A DNA stretch of 64,000 bases from Mactra quadrangularis (lineage: Eukaryota > Mollusca > Bivalvia > Venerida > Mactridae). A program made the translations under genes and the position numbers. Below, piece by piece: positions 22,066 through 32,701 of the stretch (positions within the stretch are counted from its first letter, which is position 1; every line of letters starts with the position of its first letter). The DNA lies in contig CM046295.1 of assembly GCA_025267735.1 (NCBI GenBank), positions 7,277,270 through 7,341,269 of the forward strand, read 5' to 3'. The notes under the pieces are model-generated. The model was given only the letters and a program-made list of their open reading frames with translations. It did no database searches and was not told where the DNA came from.

Positions 22066-23754
22066 TCAGGAAATTTTGTACAGTGACAATTTTTTATCAC
22101 CAGGACACGCATTAGATACAACAAGATGTTTCCTGTCCTTGGATATTGCTACAAAACGAGGATATTTCATATCTACTTGATGTGATGATAATACACGACC
22201 ACATGGTGTAATCTCAACTAAACAGTTTGTACCTTTACTACAAACAAATATATGATCATACGGACCTACAGCTGCACCACGTGGTGATTTTAATGACTGG
22301 TGTTTCACAACAACTCTCTCACCTGACTTAATATCATATATAAAAATAGTATTATCATTTTTATCACAATGTACAACTTTCTCCCTCCCACGAATATAAG
22401 TACAAAAGCTAGTGCCTATTGGGTGTTTCTTGTCTGGTAAATTAATACCAACATCACTCTCATCACCAAACATTGATACAATACGGAAAGGTTTAATGTG
22501 ATCTATTGTACCAACAAGAAAACTATCATCATTCATCATACTAATAGATAAATACTTAGCATGCATCTTACACGTTCTATTGAATGTTAAATCATTCGTT
22601 TTACTTACATTCAGAAAATTTAAACTATAGTTACCACTTGAAGTAACCACTGCTTCATCATTAGATATAGCAGTAACACATTGAGGAGGATATGATAATT
22701 TATAAGAACTCTTCATATTTAGATTGACATCATAAATCATACACTTATCGTTTTTATTGTCAGCTACAACCACTCTACCATCTGGCAGAAAGTCCAATCC
22801 AGTGTAGAGTGGTTCTCTCTCGTCGTCTTGTAGCTGTTGAAACTTGACTGATTTTACTAGTTGAAGTGTTGAAGGTGCTGGTAGATGGAATGATATATCT
22901 AATGTCTCCGATTCTAGAAATGACAACATTTCCGATTTGAAATTTTGGAATTGTTCAGTAAATGTGCAACTAATATCGATAATGTCCTTTTCTAAACCAG
23001 TTGCATCGTTTACGGCCTGTTGTACTTCATTTATCATCCCATGTTCTGTGATGAATTTTTCAGCGGGAGTTCCTGTTTTCATTATGATATCAATGCTTAT
23101 TAGGTGTTTCTTCAGAGCTCCTAATTGTGATTCACACTTGGTTCTTTTTCCTGCTAAATCAGTCTTCGTAGTGTTGCTGTATGCATTTGCCTGAGTTAGT
23201 ACAGCTTTGGAAAAATCATCAAATATTTTTATCATTTGAGTCTTCATATCTTTCAACTTGTCGGAGAGAGTGCTTATATCGTCTGATAAACGCATTTTGG
23301 CCTCATCTAAAAGTTCTGTAACTTGGTTTGTTGAGTTAATTGCTGCAATTAATTCATTCTTTAATTTCTCACACCCACCCTGTCCATCCATACTTTCAAT
23401 ATCTTCGATATTTTCACATTTCTTATGACTAATGATGGCACACTTGCTGCATAAAAACTCATTATCTCGTTTACAATAGTACTCAAAATGTTTCTTATGT
23501 TTAGAACATATCAATAGTGTCTCTTTTGCGTCATCACCATCAGTTGATGAAACATAATATTGTCCTTCTGATACACTAACTGTTTTATGGTTACTCATAT
23601 AAGTGTAATTTACATGTCCTTGAGCACAATTTGCACACTGGTACTCCGAACAGTCAACACAATAAATATCTGCGGGAATTTTGATGTCTTTTTTCAAACA
23701 TAGTTGACAATGTTGCAGCTCGCAAGTATCACTGTCGGTTTGTGCCTCAGCCAT
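22066..23754 (-). CDS. Gene C: RING-less double B-box, coiled-coil, NHL-like propeller protein
   Basis: An intact single-exon frame of 562 codons. B-box 1 ligands are Cys16, Cys19, Cys32, Cys35, Cys40, Cys43, His47 and His56. B-box 2 has Cys83, His86, Cys94, Asp97, Cys102, Cys105, His110 and Cys113; Asp97 replaces the His seen in B, D and E but is an accepted B-box ligand. The helical middle shares NDATGLEKDIIDISCTFTEQ with D and E. The propeller region carries GLDFLPDGRVVVAD, QCVTAISNDEAVVTS and VGPYDHIFVCS. Near the C-terminus SPRGAAVGP replaces the usual SPCGVAVGP. It ends LSLYKIS like D. The ATG is conserved with all paralogues. Its 5' flank is of the A/B/C/E type. Function is unproven; a TRIM-like scaffold or ligand-binding role is inferred from domains. 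Confidence 0.88.
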   Translation of the reverse strand: MAEAQTDSDTCELQHCQLCLKKDIKIPADIYCVDCSEYQCANCAQGHVNYTYMSNHKTVSVSEGQYYVSSTDGDDAKETLLICSKHKKHFEYYCKRDNEFLCSKCAIISHKKCENIEDIESMDGQGGCEKLKNELIAAINSTNQVTELLDEAKMRLSDDISTLSDKLKDMKTQMIKIFDDFSKAVLTQANAYSNTTKTDLAGKRTKCESQLGALKKHLISIDIIMKTGTPAEKFITEHGMINEVQQAVNDATGLEKDIIDISCTFTEQFQNFKSEMLSFLESETLDISFHLPAPSTLQLVKSVKFQQLQDDEREPLYTGLDFLPDGRVVVADNKNDKCMIYDVNLNMKSSYKLSYPPQCVTAISNDEAVVTSSGNYSLNFLNVSKTNDLTFNRTCKMHAKYLSISMMNDDSFLVGTIDHIKPFRIVSMFGDESDVGINLPDKKHPIGTSFCTYIRGREKVVHCDKNDNTIFIYDIKSGERVVVKHQSLKSPRGAAVGPYDHIFVCSKGTNCLVEITPCGRVLSSHQVDMKYPRFVAISKDRKHLVVSNACPGDKKLSLYKIS

Positions 23755-23881
23755 TTTTAATTATGCCTAAACTGTTTAATGTTTATTTATGTAATGTATA
23801 AATTAGTTCCAAGATATAACAAATATTCCTTTTAAAAATCAAATATCTTGTCAATTAAATTTGATAAAATCTCTTCACCCA

Positions 23882-23975
23882 AACTTGTCACAATCTACGT
23901 CTCAAATAAACCAGCTACCTTGTTATTTCTTGCTTATACAACGTTACCACGGATGATCTAAACTTCCGCTTCAAT
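23882..23975 (-). promoter_or_regulatory. Conserved upstream block of gene C
   Basis: Same two motifs as in A, B and E: AACTTGTCA...CTACGTCTCAAAT (from 23882) and GATCTAAACTTCCGCTTCAA (23955-23974), about 200 bp before the ATG. The gene-strand core is GCGGAAGT. Function is inferred. Confidence 0.4.
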
Positions 23976-25884
23976 TCATTCATATACAACTATTGGTTGA
24001 ATATTAAGAAACAAATGTAATAGTACAGTTAAACCTCTAAGAGTCTTAAAAGTGGTGTATTAGAGTTCCACATGACGATTTTGCTTTATGTTTAAATCAA
24101 ATGATCGACTTCTCCTATCTTGTTAAAATTAAATAACGTCCAATTTGGGTCGAATCAGGTTTTTTCCCGAAAAAGACAAGATTTTTTTAAATATTAACTT
24201 ATCATCTTAACTCAAACTAATCATCACTTACAGCTCGACATATTTTGATGTTACTTGAAAATATGTTTCTCTGATTGGTTAAGTCGTCTTTGCAATGACA
24301 TCGTTATCAACGGATTTTAATACTAATTTAAATATCATTTACTATATACTGGAACATAATGTTGCCGTCGATCTGTGATCGCTTATAACCGTGGATTACC
24401 ATTTTTTGTATGATATAGATAACCGTCAGTTTTTCCACTGAAAAAGAGTTTCGTGAGTTACCAAATGACACTTTGTTAAAGTTCACCGAATGGTTGCACT
24501 GTACTTTATATAACATTTTGTCATTGCACACCTCTTAAGTTGTATTGTAAAGATGTAGTAAGCTTTCTGATATTCATAGATTTTCTTCAATAGAACCTTT
24601 GTTAAGCCATGTCAATGTAAATATGATTTTTTTTGAAATAACAAATCTTTTAAAACTTTCATAATACACTGTATTCAAACTTTACAAAAGTTACCTCTTT
24701 TATTCTAAAAATAGATTGCCTACGTGCATTTTTACATCTAATTTCTGAACAGTCACCCTATTAATTCGTTATTTGTAAATAACTGAAACAATATAAGGAC
24801 ATATATGGCAATATTTATTAAAACCCGAAACATTATATCTATTTCAGACAAAATCATATCATATTCTCAATAATTGTGATTTTATACGAGTGTCTTTAAC
24901 ATAATTATTCATGTTTAAAGTCACAAAGTGAAGAAATTAAAAACACGTATTTAATAATTTGAATGACCTCCGTTGACAGCTACCACAGCACGATAACGAG
25001 TTATATATACAATATATCTTTGCAGGTATTGTTGTGGACAATTTCTCCATACCTCGTAAAACGCCACGGTTCAGTTCATGGAGGTTATGCTGCTGGCAGT
25101 CGGCTCGAACTCGACGTGTTAGCAAATCCAATTGTTATAAACGAAAATATGTTTTCACTCATTTTAAGAAGAAGTAAAATAGAAAACTGTAATTGTCCTT
25201 ACAAGCCATTTTAAAAGTACAGACTGTTTACTATATAGATCTAGAAAACCTTGACAAAACTAGGGTAATTTTATATCATTTACTTATTCGGTGAAGGATA
25301 TTTTGTATACACTATCATGATCGTATCACATGATTCCATTAAATGAACAGCAGGATGTGAAACTGAAGCTAAAAACTGAAATATCATACACACATTATTT
25401 TTTGTAATCTTATTTAACTTTAAAACTATACAGTGTAATCTGTATTAAGCAGCCAGTGGAGGAAAATAGTTTGACTGCTCACAGCAGGTGACCGCTAAAA
25501 CCACCGCTTGGATCTTTTAAAAAACCTTTAAAAACTAATCTAGTTTTTAAAAATATATAGCCAGTGATAAATGACTGCTGATATGTATCAGTATTATATG
25601 CTTTTTTGTATTGTTCGGTAGTTGTACTCTTCAGATCACTTGATTTATTGTTACGTCTATGTATTATTATTCGGTTAATTTCAAACCCATCTTAAGTGGT
25701 AAAATGTCCTTTCTTTAAGTTATGTATATTCTCTTATTTGTTTAGTTATGTATTGTTGGAAGACTGCGATAAACATATTGACATAATAGGATTTTCTCAC
25801 TGTAAACATACCACGTGTTATATTCAGAACGAATAATGTCTAATGATACGAATAATTACTAAGATGAACTTGGAATAGTGTCTG

Positions 25885-26050
25885 TAAATAGAAGCGGACT
25901 TGATCGAGTGGTTGCGATGTTTGATTGGTAATCATTCGAAAGCTAGCTCTGTGTTGGATTGAATCCCAACCGAAACCTACCACGGTGTTACCTTGAGCAT
26001 AATTCTTTATCATACAAGCTCGGTACTTGGAAAACCAGGAAGTGAACATG
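25885..26050 (+). repeat. Degenerate tRNA-derived SINE, family 4
   Basis: The head reads GCGGACTTGATCGAGTGGTT with a box B-like GGATTGAATCCCAACC about 55 bases on, giving a tRNA-sized element with a long variable arm. It cannot be a working tRNA, because box B is mutated and the stems do not close. It continues into a short tail. Confidence 0.45.
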
Positions 26051-26846
26051 AATGTGACTAATCTAAATGGTAATAAGAACTTGCTTCACAATCAAGCTAA
26101 AAGAAAGCTATCATAAGTATAGTAAACAGGTGATCGACGCAATATATAACGACCTTATTTAAATTTCAGTTTCTTAATAAACATTATATGTTATTCGTAT
26201 ACTAAAAAATGTTTAAAATCCCTCCACCGAGATAAGTATAATTGTTTGCACAAATATGTATAGCCCTGCTTTTCTATACAAACATTTTGAAGAAGTATCA
26301 TATTTCATGTTTGAAAACTACGTGAACACAATAGATCAAGGAAGTTAATATCTTTTGAGAAAGATAAATTTACAAACCATATTCAAATACAATGTATATA
26401 TTATTGATTATAATATCAGAACTTTAAAAATTCAACATGCTGTAGTTATAAGATGTGACTATTTTGAAATAAATCTGTGATAGCTTGTCTTTTATAGATT
26501 TATACATTTTAGTTAAAATAATGTATTAAAAGGTTGAGTTTACATCTTTCTATGATGTTCTTATAGGGCCTGAATTCGAATACTTTTCCTTAATCAAGAC
26601 ATATTTAATTGAATGCACTAATATATTCTCACGTTTGAACACAAAACATCAGACAAGTATCGTATTTTATGTTGACAAACTATGTAACAGAATTGTAAAT
26701 GTATATCAAGTGTTAACTGTAAATCAAAGGACACGTACGCTTTTACCTTTATATATTAGTTAAAGTGCATGTTAAAACCTAAGTTAAATAAACAGTCACA
26801 TGGTAAGTTAGGATGGCTTTCTGACACGATTTGATTTAAAAAAGAA

Positions 26847-26995
26847 AGCCGTCCGGCTAGCTCAGTTTGTAGCACGCAAATCTACCGATCGAGGGTCGTT
26901 TGTTCGATTCCCGGGCGGGGCATACATTCGTGGAGCCTGATCATGAAATTATTTCTACGGCCATTCTCCTTCCAATCTTAATCATAACAAATATC
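26847..26995 (+). repeat. tRNA-derived SINE, family 1 (left foldback arm)
   Basis: The head GCCGTCCGGCTAGCTCAGTT and box B TTGTTCGATTCCCGGGCGGG are followed by the family tail (GGAGCCTGATCATGAAATTA, TTTCTACGGCCATTCTCC). Confidence 0.8.
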
Positions 26996-27414
26996 ATGGC
27001 CATGTCTACATATACAATGAAACACAACCACCTGTCATTTTTATGAACAGTACTTAATTCACACTGTTACTCGCTTTATAAAAACATTTCATCGGTACAA
27101 TGTCTCAAACGAGGTAGACCCTATATTACCATAGAAACCAAATTCCACCAATCTGACGTTTTCTACGGAAGCCACGTTAGATCTCCTTTTTCACCTTATG
27201 ATATCCGAGGTTAATTTGCGTAAAAGATCACCGAGGTAGTTCCGAATGTAATTTGCAATCACAAAATGTCCCTTTATATGGAGCCCCAATTATCAAGCGT
27301 CTTACGACCAATTTTAGTCGATAATTCTTCTATGTTGTATTGTTAAATTATCGTAAGATTTTTGATATCATCATGGTACCGTTCAAACATCTTGTAAAAC
27401 AAAACTCATTGTAA

Positions 27415-27451
27415 GAACAGAACAGAGCAGAACAGAACAGAACAGAACAGA
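27415..27451 (+). repeat. AGAAC/AACAG microsatellite
   Basis: About seven copies of a 5-bp unit (AGAAC) with one substitution (GAGCAG). Confidence 0.85.
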
Positions 27452-27863
27452 TGTTTTATCAAAGATTTGTACAACAAAAGCACATCATCTTACAGAACAT
27501 TCAAATACAAGTATAATACAGATCAATGATTAGACACATATAAAAAAGAAAAACATACATGCATACATGCACACACGTGCACATGTGCATAAATATTGGC
27601 CTTGATGTATTTAATTGTGTTGGTGAATACACTACAATGCTTATAACAGTGGCATGTAATTTATAACACAATGCTATTTCTAATACGAAAAGCATATTGA
27701 ATAAATTTTGATGAATTAAAAAAATCGTTTTAACTGGAGAAGATAATAGTGAATTACATATAAAAGTGTCTAGTGTCTAGTGAAAATGCTTGCGTAAATT
27801 ACCATAAAATGAACAGATACAAATAAAATAGTAAACATCTTCTATAGCTCGTGTTACACAATA

Positions 27864-28121
27864 TTGTCTGTTTGTTTTTTTCTCAACTGTCAAGATTGAA
27901 TAATTTCACGGTGACTGAATGCATTTTTTTATGCACTGGCGGCCTAATTGTTATTTAAAATATCTTGAATAAAACATATCATACGGCAAAAGCAGTTTTA
28001 CTCGATCATAATACACTCTTTCGGAAACTCATGGATGCATTACGACTATTATTTTAACAAACGCATTCACCGTGAAATTATTCATGTTTTGACAGTTGAG
28101 AAAAACAAACTATACAGACAA
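27864..28121. mobile_element. MITE with about 50-bp terminal inverted repeats
   Basis: The ends read TTGTCTG and include TTTCTCAACTGTCAAG and AATAATTTCACGGTGA, with the inverted counterparts at the right end (TTCACCGTGAAATTATTCAT, GACAGTTGAGAAAAAC, CAGACAA). Same family as 15581-15827. The 258-bp element has no coding capacity. Confidence 0.75.
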
Positions 28122-28491
28122 AAACGGTTATTTCTTGCAAGTTTAAGAATGTACCATACCAACTAAAACTCTATTGGAGGTTATATTAAGGGAGGTAGCT
28201 TGTCGGTCAGTCTGTAGCTTGTGTCGTCCGCTCAATTTCTCAGTTCCTATTGTACGGATTTAATTTAATTTTTAATAACTTCACACATAGAATGGGAATC
28301 ATTTTGATTACGGTCTATGGATTTGTTCACAGAGTTATGGCACTTTTTTGAAAAATATTGTATGTTCACTTTCTAATTACATACTCCTGCACAGATTTCA
28401 GAGTTTTGAACGTACAAGGTGATTATGAACCATTAGATGCTGGAGGCTTCATCAAAGTGAATGCTTTAAGGTAAAACATTTCGTTACTGTG

Positions 28492-28546
28492 TAGTCAAAA
28501 CCTCGTAACGTCCATTTAAAAAGGTAAAGTTACGAGGTTTTGACTA
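28492..28546. other. Perfect 18-bp inverted repeat (hairpin)
   Basis: TAGTCAAAACCTCGTAAC (28492-28509) and its exact complement (28529-28546) flank a 19-base loop. Significance unknown; it may be a tiny foldback element or a structure at a repeat edge. Confidence 0.6.
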
Positions 28547-29019
28547 GACAACAACGATTTATAATATCGTAAACGATTTTCAAAATCCGCAATTTTATTG
28601 ATGGCGTGTCACCCCAAATTTAAAAACCTTTTAAGACGATCTTATAATAATGTCAAAAAAGTTTACTAAACAGCGCCATCATGTTTACCCATTACTGTCT
28701 CCTGCAAGGGTTGTTTCCTTTACACCGTTAGAAACGAACGCCGTATGAAGGGGAGATAAATCAGATTATTTTTTCAAAATATTTCAGACTCTCACATGAG
28801 TGATTTCCCTTGCCTCGTTTAAAACGAACGACGTAATAAGAGAAATAAGTTAGGTCAAACTTTCAAAAAAGATGGTTAATAAAAAAAGTACTAGGCTTAT
28901 ATTGGGAGTGTTTTCTTAAATCTCTATGATAATATTGTTTACTGTCCTATCAAATAAGAACTAGAAAAACTAAATTTTATTTCCATGTTCTTGGCGTCTT
29001 TAAGTTTTGTGTGTTGGTT

Positions 29020-29489
29020 TGTTTGGTTAAACGCCGTAGCAACACATTGTATAGGTCATATAACAGCAGTCAGTCAACCTACCCACTCCTCCTGGAACGG
29101 CTAAATCTCTTGATTTAGCTGTTAACCAACTACTAAGCGCATACTTTCGTCAGTGACTGACAACTGTCCTACATAATTAAAAATCCTGTTATATCTAATA
29201 ATAAACTAACCACAGAGTGGTAGAGCATAGTTTGTTTACATAGGGTAGCGGATAATAATAACCAACAATACAGCAATATTTACAATAATAATGTTAATAA
29301 CTGTCCTACATTATCAAAATAAATGGAGTAAATTTACAGAGAGTAATTAAAATCATTGGTTGGAGGGAGAATGGCCGGAGAAATGATTTCATGACCAAGC
29401 TCCATGAAAATATGCCTCGCCCGGGAATCGAACAAACGACCTCTCGATCAGTAGAGTTGTGTGTTATCAACTGACCTAGCCGGGCGGCT
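29020..29489 (-). repeat. tRNA-derived SINE, family 1, with internal insertion (right foldback arm)
   Basis: A full-length family member whose head is at the right (complement GCCGCCCGGCTAGGTCAGTT) and whose 3' end is at the left (TTAAACGCCGTAGCAACACA). About 120-150 extra bases near 29180-29330 contain AATAACCAACAATACAGCAA, which also occurs at about 30180-30200, and repeat the ACTGTCCTACAT junction, so the insert looks like a locally templated duplication. Confidence 0.7.
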
Positions 29490-30130
29490 GTCTTTTTTAA
29501 ATCAAATGTGTCTGAAAGCCATCCTAACTATCCATGTGAATGTTTGGACCAATAGATCCAAGAATTTAATTTAATACACCGCACATACACACGGCATTAG
29601 CAGACGACCGTCTTACTACATAAATTGATAGGTGGTAGGAGGGATAAATATCAAGTTTGACACAAAGACGTACCTACTGCTACTGGGCATTTAAAGTGGA
29701 ACCGGCTTGTTGAATGACTAAATTTCGAGGTTTACTTGCTGTGAGTCCAACCTGCGAGAGTCATATTATAATCAAAGCGCTGATAGCGCCGTCTGACAGG
29801 AGGTTATGATTGAATATATTAACACGGGATTATATAACAAAGAGAAGCGATTCAGGGGAACTTTGCTTTACGTAGGCCGGAATTGATATACTTCAATTGC
29901 ACAAACAGCATGTCGTCTGCTTATTAACGCGTAATGCGAAACATAATAATTGAAGTAGTAATTATCCCTTAATTGCGCACGCACGGTCGTACGTAATCGT
30001 CATAAACAAATTTAATATGAATATGCTGCAGTCCGCTACCCCATGTAAACAAACTATGCTCAACCACTCTGTGGTTATTGTACAAGTCATATTATTTACG
30101 GTGACCTAATCATTGTTTTATTTCCTTTAT

Positions 30131-30181
30131 TTTAGGTTACGTGAGTATCAGAGACTTCGTGCAGAATCTGACAAAAAATAA
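30131..30181 (+). other. Conserved acceptor-like site plus short frame (paralogue 2 of 3)
   Basis: TTTATTTTAG is followed by codons LREYQRLRAESDKK and TAA at 30179-30181. See the copies at 19292 and 40142. Confidence 0.25.
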
Positions 30182-30412
30182 TAACCAACAATACAGCAAT
30201 ACAGACTATAGAACGTTTCATTTAGTCGTCGTTTGATCAAGAAATTCTTAAGAGTCACAGTGTGAATGTGCCAAATCACCTAAAACTTACATTCTAGACC
30301 GACATTTATACCTTTCTCACTGACTGCATACAATCATTATGACATTCTTACCATCAGCATTTGAATTATTAAAACCTGCCGCCTAATTTATTCGATCCAA
30401 ATTTACACCTAG

Positions 30413-30517
30413 TAAAACACTATATAATTATACGTAATATTTATATCATTAGAAATGTAAACAGAGCTGTCTATATTTCTAATGATACGAATATACGTAT
30501 AATTATATAGTGTTTTA
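30413..30517. repeat. 105-bp quasi-palindrome
   Basis: Perfect 24-bp arms (30413-30436 and 30494-30517) and an inner 12-bp pair (ATCATTAGAAAT and its complement) would fold into one long hairpin. The right arm and its flank are present in the paralogue at about 19625-19660, where the left arm is absent, so the left arm is a new inverted copy of the right one. Confidence 0.75.
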
Positions 30518-30825
30518 TTAGGAACCGTACCGGTCACTCTAGACATAAACCAAACTTTTAAAGAAGTTTTGTTTTGTCTGGAAAAGTGTATGTATAGAAA
30601 CATAAGTGCTAGTGAGCCAAACTACAGTATAACTCCCTAAGGAGTAGTTTTACTCTAACTTAACCTCTTCTGAGCTATGACTTCTGCACTGCAACACAAT
30701 TTAGTCCCTACCCGAGAGCGTTGTTCAAGAAAGGTTGTACTGTATTAGACATATTTGATGAATATATGTATAGCCTTCTTTAAATAAGATTATTGGTAAA
30801 TGAAAACTTAATTTTGCTCTCATAG

Positions 30826-31097
30826 TCCGTACCGCAGTTTGCAGAGCCACAATTCTAGTGCTCAGAAAGGGTTACGAGTCCGAATCCCATTTGGGGAGGT
30901 TAAACCCTTCCATTAAATTTGACAATAATGTCAATTCACCTCGTTTAATAAAGTTTATGGAGAATTTGCCGGCTGGGTTAAAGGGTAGGTGAGTTTTTGT
31001 TATAGACAATGGCAAAGGAAAGCAAGGTTAAATGCACTGGCTACTGTAAAATAACCATATACTGTGTTGACACGGCGTTAAACCCAGTATATGACTA
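30826..31097 (+). repeat. tRNA-derived SINE, family 2
   Basis: The head GTCCGTACCGCAGTTTGCAG and a box B region GAGTCCGAATCCCATTTGG are followed by a tail with GGGTAGGTGAGT and the 3' end CACGGCGTTAAACCCAGTAT. Colinear copies lie at 19772-19952 and 40841-41100. Confidence 0.75.
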
Positions 31098-31275
31098 GAC
31101 TTAACTCAATATATTATTATTTAAATATATTATACTGTTATTTATTGCGTCTAATATTAATGAATTATTTGTAAAATTCTAATTATATTGATCTATTAAT
31201 GTGATATTTTGTGTGTTTTTGTTTATACGTGACCACACCTGCTTCTGAATTAAGCGTCTTCCATGATAACTGCAT

Positions 31276-31400
31276 CCGCTCGGCTAGCTCTGTTTGTATC
31301 GCGTCCGTATACAAATCTAGGATGTGTGGGTTCGATTCCAGATTGCATTCATATTTACTTCGTTGCGTTTTGTAATTAGAATAATTTTCTAAGACTATTC
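31276..31400 (+). repeat. tRNA-derived SINE, family 1, partial
   Basis: The head CCGCTCGGCTAGCTCTGTTT and box B GGGTTCGATTCCAG are followed by a short tail. It pairs in inverted orientation with 31492-31787, as at 20131/20338 and 41986/42240. Confidence 0.65.
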
Positions 31401-31491
31401 TTTCTTCTATCCCAATATCAATTAGTAAGTATACTAGTCGTCAGTCCTTGGTGAGAGTTTGTGATTAATACTAAGTAAGAGACTTTTTTGT

Positions 31492-31787
31492 TGGGTTTAA
31501 CGTCGTAACAACACATTGCATTTGTTATATCACGGCGGTCAGTCAACCTACTCACTGTGTCTGGAAATGCTATATTTCTTGATTTAGCTGTTAACAAACT
31601 TCTAAACACATACTTCTGTCGGTCAGTGACTACTGACGTACATGACTTTAAATCATTGGTAGAAGGGAAAATTGTCGTAGAAGTTATTTCATTTCAAGCT
31701 CCACGAAAGTATACCACACCCTGGAATCGAATCCAAGACTCCTCGGTAAATAGATTTGCGTGCTACCAACTGAGCTAGCCGGGCGGG
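31492..31787 (-). repeat. tRNA-derived SINE, family 1
   Basis: The complement head is CCCGGCTAGCTCAGTTGGTA, with the family body and the 3' end at the plus-strand left (GGGTTTAACGTCGTAACAAC). Confidence 0.75.
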
Positions 31788-32019
31788 TATCACACTCACA
31801 TAACCTTTGTTGAATTTAGTCATGTAATATTTTCTACGATTATATTCCCTTCTACCACAATATCAAGTAGCAAGTATACTAATCGTCGGATATTGGCGAG
31901 AGTTTATGTTTAGAACTAAGTAAGGAACTCTTTTCTAAAGATATTTATGTATGTATATTTTAGATTAATAAATGAGCCACCACAATATGACTAGTACCAG
32001 ATTGCGATTTACCTGTTTA

Positions 32020-32250
32020 GTGATCAATTTCACAAAAATTCTTACGACTAAAATCTCCGTACGTCAGCTCTAAAACATAACACACATTCTAACAATCTAA
32101 ATACTGTTTTTTCATATTTATTATGAATAGTATATTCTGCACCAATTTCATCATTCGGAATTGATAAAAACACTAATACAAGCATTTCATTCAAGATTTC
32201 TTTTTATAACTTACGCTGATTTCTGTAGTATGATTTTTGTTAAATGAAAA
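32020..32250. repeat. MITE remnant downstream of gene D
   Basis: ACAAAAATTCTTACGAC plus TCCGTACGTCAG at the left and ACTTACGCTGATTT at the right form imperfect inverted ends. Paralogous to the remnant at 20828-21056. Confidence 0.55.
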
Positions 32251-32701
32251 CATGACTTGTACAGACCATGTAAGTCAAATGGATATATGCCAATTTGAAT
32301 AAAACATTATACAACAGATAAGATTTTAACATTTAATATATGTTATATGATTGTAATGAAATATACATTGATTACATAAAATGATAAATTCAGTATTAAA
32401 ATATGATATTTCAAAATGTTAACAAAGAACAATACCTCATGCTACATAAAAGCATTACAATAATGCATTCTTTCCCTTTACATGAACAAATTAATTTCAT
32501 TCTCAAATTATATCAAACTTCAATTCAACTACAAAATATATAATATCAAACTGTAATATATTGTTAAAAAATCATTCAGTCAGCATCTGCTACATACAAT
32601 ATAACAGGTAGTATTCTTTAGACTACAATGTTCAGCTAACATGATCTAAGGTCACCTATTTTCAATGTTTACCAATGACATTTAATGTTATTAACACAAA
32701 A

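Larger units (their letters stand above)
26797..29545. repeat. Foldback structure: inverted arms of about 200 bp around 2.3 kb
   Basis: The left arm (about 26797-26995) and right arm (about 29345-29545, inverted) share a non-SINE flank (TTAGGATGGCTTTC, then TTTGATTTAAAAAAGA), followed by a SINE family 1 head with the same unusual GTCGTTTGTTCGATTCCCGG box B. Matching beyond the SINE into its flank shows the arms derive from one copy and not two independent insertions. The segment replaces what is about 17350-18630 in the B-C interval. Confidence 0.6.
23755..32701. other. C-D intergenic interval
   Basis: No gene is seen in these 9 kb. 23755-24050 is the gene C 5' flank. 24050-25850 shows no recognisable feature. 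About 25885-26050 is a degenerate tRNA-like SINE, and 26130-26720 matches the duplicates at 14940 and 16420. A foldback structure with its own insertions occupies 26797-29545. From about 29590 to 32600 it is colinear with 18640-21300 (B-C) and 39680-43200 (D-E). Confidence 0.6.
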
